Positions 18,048 through 26,645 of a stretch of 64,000 nucleotides of DNA are shown piece after piece. Positions within the stretch are counted from its first letter, which is position 1. Every line of letters begins with the position of its first letter. The notes under the pieces are model-generated. The model saw only the letters and a list, made by a program, of their open reading frames with translations, was not told the origin of the DNA and made no database searches. The position numbers and the translations under genes were made by a program. The stretch spans positions 1 to 64,000 of the forward strand of contig NZ_JARIEA010000042.1 of NCBI RefSeq assembly GCF_029267015.1. Reading direction: 5' to 3'. This DNA is from Sporosarcina ureae. GTDB lineage: Bacteria > Bacillota > Bacilli > Bacillales_A > Planococcaceae.

Positions 18048-19397
18048 ATGAGGCTTTCCAGGGAATTTTTTCATAAGTTTACTCCGGCGCAAATTATTGC
18101 CTTTTATTACTTTTTAGCGATAGCATCTTCTTTTCTGTTATTGAATTTACCTGGAGTATATAAACCGGGTGTGAAAGTAGCATTTATAGATAGTTTGTTT
18201 ACCGCTGTTAGCGCAGTGAGTGTCACAGGATTGTCTCCTATCAGCATCGGTGAGACATACTCAGTATTTGGCCTTTGTATGATTATGCTCGTCCTTCAGC
18301 TAGGTGGAATCGGTATCATGTCATTAGGTACATTTTTCTGGCTACTTGTGAAGAAAAAAATTGGCATGAGAGAGCGTCAACTGATTATGGTCGATACCAA
18401 TCAGTACACATTACAAGGTGTCGTTCAATTAATTCGTCAGATCATCCAAATTATCGTAGCCATTGAGATTATCGGTGGCGGCATTCTAACCTTATATATA
18501 TATCGTTTTTATAACTCGTTTAGTGAAGCGCTTTTGAATGGGATGTTCATGTCTGTGTCTGCAACTACGAATGCGGGTTTCGATATTACGGGTTCTTCGA
18601 TGATGCCTTATCACGATGATTATTTCGTACAGCTCATACTGATGACGTTGATCATTTTGGGTGCTATTGGATTCCCGGTTCTGATTGAAGTAAAGAGCTT
18701 CTTTTCGAAAAAGGTCCCACATTTCCGCTTTTCCCTTTTTACAAAAATCACAACTGCGACATTCGGTGTTCTGTTGCTTGTAGGTACGTTGATTATTTGG
18801 TTGCTGGAATCATTCAATTCATTCAAAGGAATGAGTTGGCATCAACAATTCTTTACGGCGTTATTCCATTCCGTATCTGCACGATCAGCAGGTCTGGTAA
18901 CATATGATGTAACACAATTTAGTGAAGCGACAGATATTTTTGTTAGTGCGCTAATGTTCATTGGTGCTTCACCAAGTTCAGTAGGTGGCGGAATACGTAC
19001 CACAACATTCGCGATTGCGCTTTTATTCCTCATTAACTTTGCACGAGGAAATGACGTCATCCATATATTCAAGCGTCGAATTAAACTCATCGATGTATTC
19101 CGTTCGTATGCAGTCATTCTCGTAGCTTGTTTTATGGTATTGGCCGCGTTGTTGTTGTTGTTGCTTACGGAGCCTGGAATTCCTGTTGTTCCATTGTTAT
19201 TCGAAATTACATCTGCTTTCGGAACTTGTGGAATGTCCTTAGGCATAACAGGAGATTTATCGATCGTTGGCAAGATCATTATTATGGTTTTGATGTTTAT
19301 TGGACGTGTAGGGTTGATATCGTTCATCTATACAATAGGTGGCAAGTCGAATAAAACACCTTATCATTATCCAAAAGAGCGTGTTATTATTGGCTAA
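18048..19397 (+). CDS. TrkH/KtrB-family potassium channel subunit (KtrD-like)
   Basis: Membrane subunit of a Ktr-type K+ uptake system. 449 residues with four M1-P-M2 repeats; the four filter-like turns can be read as SVTGLS, SATTNAGFD, SARSAGL and FGTCGMS. Members work with a cytoplasmic RCK subunit such as the KtrC-like protein at 37996 in this window, which is not linked to it, as in the B. subtilis KtrC/KtrD pair. ATG 18048 fits AAAGGA at 11 nt; the in-frame TTG at 18039 is too close to it. The gene's terminator was split by an insertion sequence 33 bp after the stop codon. K+ selectivity is inferred from the family. Confidence 0.9.
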   Translation: MRLSREFFHKFTPAQIIAFYYFLAIASSFLLLNLPGVYKPGVKVAFIDSLFTAVSAVSVTGLSPISIGETYSVFGLCMIMLVLQLGGIGIMSLGTFFWLLVKKKIGMRERQLIMVDTNQYTLQGVVQLIRQIIQIIVAIEIIGGGILTLYIYRFYNSFSEALLNGMFMSVSATTNAGFDITGSSMMPYHDDYFVQLILMTLIILGAIGFPVLIEVKSFFSKKVPHFRFSLFTKITTATFGVLLLVGTLIIWLLESFNSFKGMSWHQQFFTALFHSVSARSAGLVTYDVTQFSEATDIFVSALMFIGASPSSVGGGIRTTTFAIALLFLINFARGNDVIHIFKRRIKLIDVFRSYAVILVACFMVLAALLLLLLTEPGIPVVPLLFEITSAFGTCGMSLGITGDLSIVGKIIIMVLMFIGRVGLISFIYTIGGKSNKTPYHYPKERVIIG

Positions 19398-19407
19398 GAT
19401 GAAGTGG

Positions 19408-19422
19408 AAAAGAGATGTCCCG
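19408..19422 (+). terminator. left arm of a terminator split by the insertion sequence
   Basis: AAAAGAGATGTCCCG lies 10 nt after the K+ channel gene. Its partner CGGGGTGTCTCTTTT is found on the far side of the IS, at 21144-21158, followed by further T. Removing the IS and one copy of the duplication rejoins them as a 15-bp stem (12 Watson-Crick, 3 G-T pairs) with a 10-nt loop and a T-run. Confidence 0.8.
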
Positions 19423-19430
19423 GAAATCAT
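19423..19430. repeat. left 8-bp target-site duplication
   Basis: GAAATCAT directly abuts the left terminal inverted repeat of the IS and recurs at 21134-21141 abutting the right one. Confidence 0.85.
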
Positions 19431-19479
19431 GAGGCCGCTGAAAAACTAACGTTTTTTTCAAAGTATAGTTTTTCAAACG

Positions 19480-19525
19480 AAATAAGGCACTTTCCATTCG
19501 TTTTCGAATGGAAAGTGCCTTATTT
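19480..19525. terminator. hairpin at left end of the IS (transposase terminator)
   Basis: AAATAAGGCACTTTCCATTCG (first 20 nt of the arm from 19480) and its exact complement ending at 19525 form a 21-bp stem with a 4-nt loop. It lies 12 bp after the transposase stop codon on the minus strand and would stop transcription in both directions. Confidence 0.85.
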
Positions 19526-19537
19526 CTTGACCTATTG

Positions 19538-20998
19538 TTATTCTTTATCGCTCAGTAACTTGATAATCCGTTTTAAGTTGACCGCAAATATGGTGGTGGC
19601 GCCTTGTATCTCCATGCCAAATAAGCCCGCTGATTTGGCCGTTTTATAGCCATGCGGATGTTTCAATTCGCTATTCTTCGCTTCAATTTTATAACGATTC
19701 CTCGCAAGTTGTTTAAATTTATCCGTCTCTTGAAAAGCGGCTTGTTCTTCATGTTCGATTGATTTGATGGTCACGCTGTATGTTTTGCTTTTGGCTCCTT
19801 CTTGGTAACAACCTTCACGCATTGGACAGACCTTACATTTTTCGATATCGAAATAATACTTAGTATGCTGATTTTTATTCTGATTTTTCTTTCCTGACCG
19901 TGCCTTTTGAATCGCCATGTGCCCAGCTGGACACACAAACATGCCTGCATCTTTATTGTAATCAAATTCTATTTTTCGTTGTCCACTACCGCTTGTAATA
20001 ACGGGATTTAACTTGGATATTAATTGGATCTCTTCTGTTTTCGCGTATTGTAAGTTGTCTTTTCCGGAATACGCTGCGTCACCCAGAACGGTTTCAATTT
20101 CCATGCCTGCCTCTTTGCTTTTTTCGATTAATTCTTGAAGATATTGTCCGTCACTTTTTTCGCCTGTCGTCACAATCGCCGCGGTAATAATTCGTTCGTC
20201 GCTCATCGCAATATGTGTTTTAAAACCAAAGAAAGCGGTGTCAGCCGACTTATGTCCAACCCGTGCATCTGGGTCATCGGAGTAACTCCATTGGTTCTCA
20301 TAATCATCAATCACTTCTTTTAAGACATTGACTCTTTCTTTTACGGCTGGGATTTGTGCGACCTTTGATTGTGTTTCGACCACATCAACCACTTGACGAC
20401 AGTACTGTAATTCTTCTTCAATTTCATTTGAGGTAGGTTTCTCAGGAAATTTTCCAACCATTTCTTCTTCCAATTGATAGACTGCTTTCCGCACACTTTT
20501 TGATTTTTCCCGCAGGAACTCCTTGGGTGATTTTTGATTGTAGCGCGCTTGGGTATGGGTTGCATCCACCATGATTATTTTACTGAGGAGGAGCCCTTTT
20601 TCCACTGCGATTTCCACTGTTTTATTGATGAGTAGATCCAATAGATATAGATCCTGTAAGCGAAGGCGACGAAATTTTGTCAGAGAACTCGAATTCATGA
20701 CGTTCTCTTCTGGCGTCATATCCAAAAAGTATTTAAAGGACATATCGTACTTTGAGCGCTCGACAAGATCGGCATCGGATAAATCATAAATTGATTTGAG
20801 TAGTAAATATTTGAACATCCGAATCGGGTGAATGGCATTGCGACCGTTTTCTAAACAATACTTTGATTGAAGTTCGTCTAAGACAAATGAAAAGTCTACG
20901 AGTTCATTGATCTGTCTGAGCAGATGATCTTTTGGGATCAGCACATCATACAGCGCCATATAAGGACTTAAATTGAGTGTTTCTTGTTTGGAAATCAT
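19538..20998 (-). CDS. IS1182-family transposase (DDE)
   Basis: 486-residue transposase, cuts and rejoins the element's ends. The N-terminal DUF772-like region (FKYLLLKSIYDLSD, residues about 63-76) is followed by the DDE catalytic core: first Asp in MVDATHTQ, second in LGDAAYSG, and Glu in the NSELKHPHGY stretch near the C-terminus. A four-cysteine insertion (CPAGH, CKVCPMREGC) in the C-terminal half is typical for this family. Translation starts at an ATG preceded by GAGGTGG. The reading frame is uninterrupted, so the element may still be active. A hairpin at the right end (21060-21105) lies just upstream of its promoter region and would block transcription entering from the chromosome. Confidence 0.93.
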   Translation of the reverse strand: MISKQETLNLSPYMALYDVLIPKDHLLRQINELVDFSFVLDELQSKYCLENGRNAIHPIRMFKYLLLKSIYDLSDADLVERSKYDMSFKYFLDMTPEENVMNSSSLTKFRRLRLQDLYLLDLLINKTVEIAVEKGLLLSKIIMVDATHTQARYNQKSPKEFLREKSKSVRKAVYQLEEEMVGKFPEKPTSNEIEEELQYCRQVVDVVETQSKVAQIPAVKERVNVLKEVIDDYENQWSYSDDPDARVGHKSADTAFFGFKTHIAMSDERIITAAIVTTGEKSDGQYLQELIEKSKEAGMEIETVLGDAAYSGKDNLQYAKTEEIQLISKLNPVITSGSGQRKIEFDYNKDAGMFVCPAGHMAIQKARSGKKNQNKNQHTKYYFDIEKCKVCPMREGCYQEGAKSKTYSVTIKSIEHEEQAAFQETDKFKQLARNRYKIEAKNSELKHPHGYKTAKSAGLFGMEIQGATTIFAVNLKRIIKLLSDKE

Positions 20999-21059
20999 GG
21001 TCGCACCACCTCGAATTAGTTTCTTTTATTGTACTATGGAAGACAGATGGAGAGAACAG

Positions 21060-21105
21060 AAAAGCGACTGTGCATACGGATTTCCGTTCGCACAGTCGCT
21101 TTTCT
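21060..21105. terminator. hairpin at right end of the IS
   Basis: AAAAGCGACTGTGC (21061-21074) pairs with GCACAGTCGCTTTT (21091-21104). It is located between the right terminal repeat and the transposase start, where it would insulate the transposase gene from outside transcription on the minus strand. Confidence 0.75.
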
Positions 21106-21133
21106 TAATTTATTGGACTTTTTCAGCGGCCTC

Positions 21134-21141
21134 GAAATCAT
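21134..21141. repeat. right 8-bp target-site duplication
   Basis: GAAATCAT, identical to 19423-19430, immediately outside the right terminal inverted repeat. The right arm of the split terminator (CGGGGTGTCTCTTTT) follows. Confidence 0.85.
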
Positions 21142-21210
21142 GACGGGGTGTCTCTTTTTGTATGTATTAAGGTTTGGAGAGTAAGTTCAAGAGCAAGAGT
21201 TTGGGCATAG

Positions 21211-21705
21211 TGAGTGAATTTGTGTATGGGAGGGGATGGAAGCTCCAGCTGCCGGACGCTTTCCCATGGGCCTGCGGTGAGCCAACCAGTTCGCTACGCT
21301 CTCTTTGGTTGTCTCACCTGATCAGGCTGATCCATCGGGAGTCGCCGTCAGCTTCCGCTTCCATCCCACGTTGATAGTTGTGTTACTTAGATCACTCACT
21401 GTAGGTAGCGTTTGAATTATTGTTTTGTTTTAACTTTTTTAGATTCAAGTTCTACAGTTTGAAATCTGTTACAACACTTATTTTAATGCCTATCGAAAAG
21501 TGTCACTTACTTACATTGCAAGGGATTTGCGCGTAGGAGGGGCGACTCTGCGAGCGAAGCGAAAGCCGTAGCGTAGTACGGCTTTTGCGAGTAAAAGCGT
21601 AGCGTTAGGAGCACGTCTTTGCACTTAGCGAAGGAAGTGGCTCAAGCCACGCCCTCCGGAAAGCGTCCCCCTCCGAAGCGTAAATCCCCATCCCAACACC
21701 CTACT
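21211..21705 (-). repeat. composite two-hairpin interspersed repeat, copy A
   Basis: Two GC-rich hairpins flank an AT-rich core. Hairpin 1 spans about 21232-21367: GGGATGGAAGC against GCTTCCATCCC, inner GTGAGCCAACCA against TGGTTGTCTCAC. Hairpin 2 spans about 21523-21692: GGGATTTGCGC against GCGTAAATCCC, inner GGAGGGGCG against CGTCCCCCTCC. The core carries CTACCTACAGTGAGTGATC on the minus strand (21391-21409). The same 19-mer, neighbouring core sequence and both outer ends recur in the opposite orientation at 49165-49445. No gene is visible in the region. Confidence 0.75.
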
Positions 21706-21723
21706 CCCCACACTTTCACAAAT

Positions 21724-21780
21724 CAAAAGAGCTATCGCATGAAGTCATATCATCTATGACTTCATGGATAGCTCTTTTTT
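21724..21780 (-). terminator. long bidirectional terminator
   Basis: AAAAGAGCTATCGCATGAAGTCATA (from 21724) pairs with TATGACTTCATGGATAGCTCTTTTT, a stem of about 24 bp with one or two mismatches. It ends at the stop codon of the radical SAM gene on the minus strand and also has a good T-run on the plus strand. Confidence 0.88.
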
Positions 21781-23533
21781 ATGGATAAACGGATTCTAGT
21801 ACATTTTCAGATAGGTGGTAATGCTGTGCCTTTTCACCTGGCGTGTATTGGATAATAAGATAACCAGGATCTTTTATGACAGTTAGATCCTCTTTCAGTT
21901 CGGCAAAGGTCTTTGTGATGAAGACTTGCTTGCGAATTGTTCGCTCAGTATAACCGGTTGACTCAAATGATTCGCCAAGCAAGTGAGGAGAACGTAGAAG
22001 AACTTGATAGATATCTTTTAACTCTTCTTCGGGTAAGGTAGTATCCCACCAGATCTTCCTTGGTAAGAATTTTTGGTGAAGTAAATAATCCATCTTTAGA
22101 AGACTAACTACTATAGAAGTGTCCACTTTCAATATTTCAATCAGAAAGCGTTCCAGGCGAGTGAATAAGTCTTCGAACTGATGGCCAATACGTGACCAAC
22201 CTTGTTTCTCCCAGAATGCACCGAATAATTGGAAGAAGTCGAACGGTGTATCCACCAGTTCAGTGACGATGTACTCCATAGAGTGTATAAAACGTCCCGA
22301 ATTCCAATATTTTTCAAGAATGTCTTCTGTTTGTTTAATTTTCAGCATATCATCAAAGGACAGAACATTATTCGATACAATTTCATAAGGAGCGGTGTCG
22401 ATATATTGATAACCATATTGCTCAGCTTGAATACGTAAGCCTGTTCCACGCAGTAGCTTTAAAAAGCCCAATTGTAATTCTTCAGGTCGTAATGCAAATA
22501 CTTCGTTGAATGTGTCACGGAAAGAGTCATAATCTTCTTCAGGTAATCCTGCAATCAAATCTAAGTGTTGATCAATTTTACCACCTTCTTTGACCATCGT
22601 AACGGTACGTGAAAGTTTAGTGAAGTTTTGTCGTCTCTTCACGAGTTCATTAGTCAAGTCATTAGTAGATTGAACTCCTATTTCAAAGCGGAAAAGACCT
22701 TTGGGCGCATTGTCATTTAGAAATTGAATGACTTCTGGACGCATAATATCTCCAGTGATTTCAAACTGAAATACAGTACCAGGTAAATGTTCATCTATGA
22801 GAAATTGGAACATTTCCATTGCATAACTTCTACTAATATTGAATGTCCGATCGACAAATTTTATCGTTTTAGCACCATGCACCATCAGATAGCGAATATC
22901 GTCTTTTATTGCTTCGCGATGGAAATATCGAACGCCCACTTCAATAGACGATAAACAGAATTGACAAGAGAATGGGCAGCCGCGACTCGTTTCGATATAC
23001 ATTACGCGATTTGAGAGATGGGGGATATCCTCTGCAAAACGAAAAGGAGAAGGCAGTTCCCGAAGATCCAATTTAGGTCCCGGCGCTGTAATTTTTAGTT
23101 TACCTTCTCTTCGGTAGGCAATACCTTGCACAGAGGCAAGATCAGTTTGTCCATCCACAGCACATAATATATCTTTAAACGTTTTTTCACCTTCACCGAT
23201 TGCAATAATATCGATCTCTGGTACTCTTTTTAACCATTGATCATAATCGTATGTTACTTCAGGCCCACCACAAACAATAACAGTTTTTGGACTGGTCAAT
23301 TTTAATAATCGTATTACCTTTAATGTTTCTTCTATATTCCAAATATACACACTGAATCCAACTACGTCGGGAGAGTGTTGATACAGTTCAGAGACGATGG
23401 AAAGGGTAGGGTCGTGGATAGTGAATTCGGCCAATTCACAGTCAAACTCTGGAGCTGCAAAAGCTTTCAAATAACGTATGGCGATATTTGTGTGTATATA
23501 TTTGGCGTTTAATGTAGATAAAACGATGTTCAT
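21779..23533 (-). CDS. B12-binding-domain radical SAM protein (DUF4080 type)
   Basis: 584-residue enzyme. The N-terminal ~130 residues form a cobalamin-binding-like Rossmann domain (IGEGE at 112-116), followed by a radical SAM core with the 4Fe-4S motif Cys186-x3-Cys190-x2-Cys193 in SRGCPFSCQFC. The C-terminal part resembles DUF4080. Such proteins are often annotated as Mg-protoporphyrin monomethyl ester cyclase-like, but no tetrapyrrole ring-E pathway is present, and the true substrate is unknown. Start ATG 23533 is preceded on the minus strand by TTAGGAGT. Monocistronic, facing away from the kinase gene. The canonical DxHxxG cobalamin motif is not clearly present, so B12 may not bind by a coordinating His. 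Confidence 0.82.
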   Translation of the reverse strand: MNIVLSTLNAKYIHTNIAIRYLKAFAAPEFDCELAEFTIHDPTLSIVSELYQHSPDVVGFSVYIWNIEETLKVIRLLKLTSPKTVIVCGGPEVTYDYDQWLKRVPEIDIIAIGEGEKTFKDILCAVDGQTDLASVQGIAYRREGKLKITAPGPKLDLRELPSPFRFAEDIPHLSNRVMYIETSRGCPFSCQFCLSSIEVGVRYFHREAIKDDIRYLMVHGAKTIKFVDRTFNISRSYAMEMFQFLIDEHLPGTVFQFEITGDIMRPEVIQFLNDNAPKGLFRFEIGVQSTNDLTNELVKRRQNFTKLSRTVTMVKEGGKIDQHLDLIAGLPEEDYDSFRDTFNEVFALRPEELQLGFLKLLRGTGLRIQAEQYGYQYIDTAPYEIVSNNVLSFDDMLKIKQTEDILEKYWNSGRFIHSMEYIVTELVDTPFDFFQLFGAFWEKQGWSRIGHQFEDLFTRLERFLIEILKVDTSIVVSLLKMDYLLHQKFLPRKIWWDTTLPEEELKDIYQVLLRSPHLLGESFESTGYTERTIRKQVFITKTFAELKEDLTVIKDPGYLIIQYTPGEKAQHYHLSENVLESVYP

Positions 23534-23710
23534 TGTAAAACTCCTAATCTAAAATTGTAATGAAAAAAATGACAACAAAAGAGACTAAATACCTATGTCA
23601 AGCAGCATGTTACTGTGTAATAATTAGAGTGAATCTGGATATATTTGCAATTATAGAAATCATATGACATTTAAATTGTGTAGTTTCTAAAGAGTTGAGG
23701 AGGTCTTACT

Positions 23711-25096
23711 GTGGTTATGAAAACACTAGATATCAGCAGATTTCTAGAGAACTCTCTATTTAAAATTATTTTGGATGAAAAAGGCAATATACTTGAAATG
23801 ACTGAGGCGGTCAAGTTGTTGATGGATCATATGGGAATACCTACGCATATGTCCGATCTATTCGATCAGCCTTTATTACAACAAATTGAGACGCGATTGC
23901 TTCTAGCCAAAACCCAGGCAATTACAGGGCATAATGTATTAACAGGAAACTTGATTGTTACGAATGAAAAAAAGGAACCATGTTATATTATATACCAACA
24001 GCATGCAGATAAGGCGATTATAACAATAAAAATTGGTGAACAGAATGAAAAACTACTTCAATTGTATGAAAACGCCTATTTAACAGCCACTATGCCAATG
24101 GCTTTAGTTAATGAATCCGGATATATTATTTCAACTAATAATGAGTTTACTAATGAATTCCCATCTCATTCTTCTAGTGAGTTTGTTCACTTAAAAGATC
24201 ATTTTGCACTAATGACACCCACTTCCACATTCTGCTATGAAGAGTATATTCAAAAAGCAACTACCCAGTCATCTTCAAAAGTTAATATGTCGTATTCCTC
24301 GAACGGACTTACTCACGTATACGAAGTTAGCTTAACATTAGATCATAAAACTAGAATGTTCATTTTAAGAATATTAGATATAACTGAAAAAGAACGTCTT
24401 TTAGATCAGTTGGCACATTCTGATCAATTATGTACAACAGGCGAAATTGCGGCAAGCATCGCACATGAAGTACGTAATCCCATGACGACGTTGCAAGGAT
24501 TTCTTCAACTACTTGAACATGAAGTGACAGGTAATGCTCAAATGTATGTTAGCGTTATTCAAGAAGAAGTCAAACGTATGAATGAAATATTGAATGAAAT
24601 GCTTGCACTCTCAAAACCTGTGGTTGACGAAATTACTGTATTTTCTCTTTCCGTTCTAATAGAAGACGTACTAATATTGCTTCGTCCTCAGGCGATATTG
24701 GATCAAATTAATTTAGTGAATGAATTCATTTCAAAAGAAGCACTGCTCATTCAGGCAAACCCGAATCGTATTAAACAAGTATTAATTAATCTACTTAAGA
24801 ACGCAATGGAGGCCATGAGTCCAAATGATACATTGTCTATCATTGTAAACGAAGGTGATCAACATAATATCGATATATTTATATCCGATACAGGGGTTGG
24901 AATGGACGAGAAGACGATCGAAACCATATTTTTACCCTTCGTATCAGATAAACCGGGGGGAACGGGTTTAGGACTTCCGTTTGTCAAAAAAACCGTTAAT
25001 GAGTATGGCGGGACTATCTCTGTTACTAGTGAACTGGATAAAGGAACGGTTTTTCATTTATCATTTCCTCTTATTTCTGTAGCATTACCAGAATGA
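23711..25096 (+). CDS. PAS-domain sensor histidine kinase, sporulation-kinase-like
   Basis: Soluble two-component kinase of 461 residues with no membrane segment. Two PAS-like regions (about residues 10-110 and 115-225) precede HisKA with the phosphoacceptor His252 in IAHEVRNPMTTLQGF. The ATPase domain shows the N box around 352-368 (NRIKQVLINLLKNAMEAM), G1 DTGVGM at 393-398 and G2 GGTGLGL at 416-422. No response regulator gene is adjacent, which is typical of kinases feeding the sporulation phosphorelay (KinA-E of B. subtilis), and a Spo0E-like phosphatase gene lies 1.2 kb away. GTG 23711 is 7 nt after GAGGAGG; ATG 23717 is possible. The signal sensed is unknown. Confidence 0.88.
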   Translation: MVMKTLDISRFLENSLFKIILDEKGNILEMTEAVKLLMDHMGIPTHMSDLFDQPLLQQIETRLLLAKTQAITGHNVLTGNLIVTNEKKEPCYIIYQQHADKAIITIKIGEQNEKLLQLYENAYLTATMPMALVNESGYIISTNNEFTNEFPSHSSSEFVHLKDHFALMTPTSTFCYEEYIQKATTQSSSKVNMSYSSNGLTHVYEVSLTLDHKTRMFILRILDITEKERLLDQLAHSDQLCTTGEIAASIAHEVRNPMTTLQGFLQLLEHEVTGNAQMYVSVIQEEVKRMNEILNEMLALSKPVVDEITVFSLSVLIEDVLILLRPQAILDQINLVNEFISKEALLIQANPNRIKQVLINLLKNAMEAMSPNDTLSIIVNEGDQHNIDIFISDTGVGMDEKTIETIFLPFVSDKPGGTGLGLPFVKKTVNEYGGTISVTSELDKGTVFHLSFPLISVALPE

Positions 25097-25115
25097 CGTA
25101 AAGTTCATACAAAGC

Positions 25116-25157
25116 AAAAGGCCAATCCATTTTACTTTTATGGATTGGCCTTTTATT
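25116..25157. terminator. bidirectional terminator between kinase and lipoprotein genes
   Basis: AAAAGGCCAATCCAT (25116-25130) pairs with ATGGATTGGCCTTTT (25139-25153). It serves both convergent genes. Confidence 0.9.
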
Positions 25158-25169
25158 TACAGGGGGGTA

Positions 25170-25817
25170 TTATTTAATTGTAGCTGCCATTTGCTTAAAC
25201 TCATTCGTATGTTCATTATCTTCTTTAGCGTACACTGTCGCTCGCACTAGCTTGTCTTCATGCTCCATGACATAGCCTGTGAAATATCCTTCAGTAGACT
25301 CTACTGTTGCGCCTTTAACAGATGTAATACCGTCTGCTTTTGGAAGATCTGTTTCCTCTGTGATTTCAGTAGGTGTTTCACCGTCACTTGAAGCTGTTAA
25401 TAATTCTTCCATATTTGTATAAAGTTCTTCAAAAGTATACGACTCTTCATCTTTAGGCATTGTTTCGATACGCATAAACGTTTCGCTATCTTCTTCAAAA
25501 TAGAGAGTATCTCTGCCTGGTTCTTCGCTTGTTAGTTTGTATCCTGGAAGCACCATTATGGAGTAGTCTTGTTCATCACTCGCAGTTTCCACAGCATCTT
25601 CCATTGAAACTTCACTTGTCTCTTCTTCAGCATCCGTTTCTATTTCTGCTTCATTTTCAGAAGAAGTGCCTTCTTCTACGTCTGTTTCGGGAGTAGCAGG
25701 TTCTTCAATAGCAGGGTCTGTTGTCTCTTTTTCTGGATCAGCATCAGATGTTCCGCATGCGGCAAGCATGACGGAGGCTGTTAATGAGGTGAAAATAATA
25801 CGCCATTTGTTGTTCAA
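25170..25817 (-). CDS. hypothetical lipoprotein, Glu/Thr-rich
   Basis: I do not recognise a named family. The TTG at 25817 is taken as start: AGGAGTGG stands 8-9 nt upstream, and it gives a clean signal peptide (residues 1-21, lipobox LAAC). Starting at the ATG 18 nt earlier would place the ribosome site inside the gene and lengthen the signal. After the Cys comes a disordered stretch of about 60 residues rich in Glu, Thr, Asp and Ser, then a compact domain of roughly 140 residues (YSIMVLPGYKL to the end). It is probably anchored outside the membrane. Function unknown. The domain's repeated EET, EEL segments give no pathway clue. Confidence 0.8.
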   Translation of the reverse strand: MNNKWRIIFTSLTASVMLAACGTSDADPEKETTDPAIEEPATPETDVEEGTSSENEAEIETDAEEETSEVSMEDAVETASDEQDYSIMVLPGYKLTSEEPGRDTLYFEEDSETFMRIETMPKDEESYTFEELYTNMEELLTASSDGETPTEITEETDLPKADGITSVKGATVESTEGYFTGYVMEHEDKLVRATVYAKEDNEHTNEFKQMAATIK

Positions 25818-25876
25818 ATCGTTCCACTCCTTCATATACTATTCTAATCATTGGACGGACAACTGCATAAAAAGTT

Positions 25877-26065
25877 TCATTCTTGGGTACGTTTTAATAT
25901 AATATACCGTTTGTGATTGATGACAGTTTTTTCTTCCATTGTCAGTTCATCAAAATCTTCCATATACGTTAAATTTACAATTACAGAGTTTTCATTCACT
26001 TTTTCAACTACACCTTGCAAACCTTCTTTAAATTCAATGATATCACCAATTTCAGCTATCGTCAT
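25877..26065 (-). CDS. ykvS: YkvS-family DUF2187 protein
   Basis: 62-residue protein with a KOW-like small beta-barrel appearance: IGDIIEFKEGLQG, VVEKVNENSVIVNLTY. It closely resembles B. subtilis YkvS as I remember it. The function of the family is not known; the fold suggests nucleic-acid or ribosome association. Among three in-frame ATGs, 26065 (MTIAEIG) agrees with the family's N-terminus; 26074 is an alternative, with GGAG just 5 nt ahead. It lies divergently to the Spo0E-like gene and shares a 236-bp gap with it. Confidence 0.8.
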   Translation of the reverse strand: MTIAEIGDIIEFKEGLQGVVEKVNENSVIVNLTYMEDFDELTMEEKTVINHKRYIILKRTQE

Positions 26066-26301
26066 ACTATCCATCCTTTCTCCGATCATCATGTGCTCTT
26101 ACAAGAATGATGAAAATGCATTATAAAGAATTACTTAATAGTTTGCCTTATAAAATGCAAAACGTAAAGCCATATTTTTAGTAACGTGAGAAACAGAAAA
26201 CTGCTTTTTGTCGCAAAATGTCGAAAATTTTCTGTTTAATCTTATGTAGTTGTTGGTATATATGAGAGTAAAGTAATTACGTATGGAAGGTGTGCAGGTT
26301 A

Positions 26302-26475
26302 GTGTGTAAATGTGAATTGGAAATAGAGAAGCTTAGACAGCAGTTGATCGATGCTGCTCAAAATTATGGTATGCAATCTGAAAATACCATTAAACTTAGT
26401 TGTAAATTAGATGTGTTAATCAATGAGTACGAAAAAAATAAGCTTCAAAAAAGAAGGTTGGAATTATCGGAATAG
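26302..26475 (+). CDS. Spo0E-like aspartyl-phosphate phosphatase
   Basis: 57 residues forming two helices. The family signature is present: a first helix IEKLRQQLIDAA and a second with SCKLDVLINEYEK, where S-x-x-L-D matches the Spo0E phosphatase motif. Members remove the phosphate from Spo0A~P and delay sporulation. GTG 26302 lies 9 nt after GGAAGGTG; a GTG 12 nt earlier overlaps that ribosome site. Cysteines near the N-terminus (MCKCELE) are unusual but not catalytic. The histidine kinase at 23711 could act on the opposite side of the same phosphorelay. Confidence 0.82.
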   Translation: MCKCELEIEKLRQQLIDAAQNYGMQSENTIKLSCKLDVLINEYEKNKLQKRRLELSE

Positions 26476-26544
26476 ATGTTTAACTCATTGTCATAATGGG
26501 CATAATATGAAAGAACACAGCAACATTCTCATTTCCCCCTTTTG

Positions 26545-26577
26545 TGGACCAATTACATATTGGTCCTCTTTTTTGTT
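26545..26577 (+). terminator. terminator after the Spo0E-like gene
   Basis: GGACCAAT (26547-26554) pairs with ATTGGTCC (26559-26566), followed by TCTTTTTTG. Confidence 0.85.
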
Positions 26578-26645
26578 TACTTAATTGTAAAAATATTTGA
26601 ATTTCTGTACGATAGAGATATTCATACATAAAAAGGAGTGGGAAT

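Larger units (their letters stand above)
19431..21133 (-). mobile_element. IS1182-family insertion sequence, 1703 bp, apparently intact
   Basis: Ends are GAGGCCGCTGAAAAA on the left (19431-19445) and its exact complement at the right (21119-21133), 15-bp terminal inverted repeats, flanked by the 8-bp direct repeat GAAATCAT. One full-length transposase gene fills the element on the minus strand. Each end also carries a near-perfect hairpin inside the terminal repeat. Complete ends, intact gene and exact duplication indicate a recent insertion. Only one copy is in the window. Confidence 0.92.

Noticed and set aside
21174..21374. 66-codon frame over hairpin 1 of copy A
   Set aside because: Coincident with the inverted repeat; composition (Ser/Pro/Arg-rich) and lack of a start site argue against coding.
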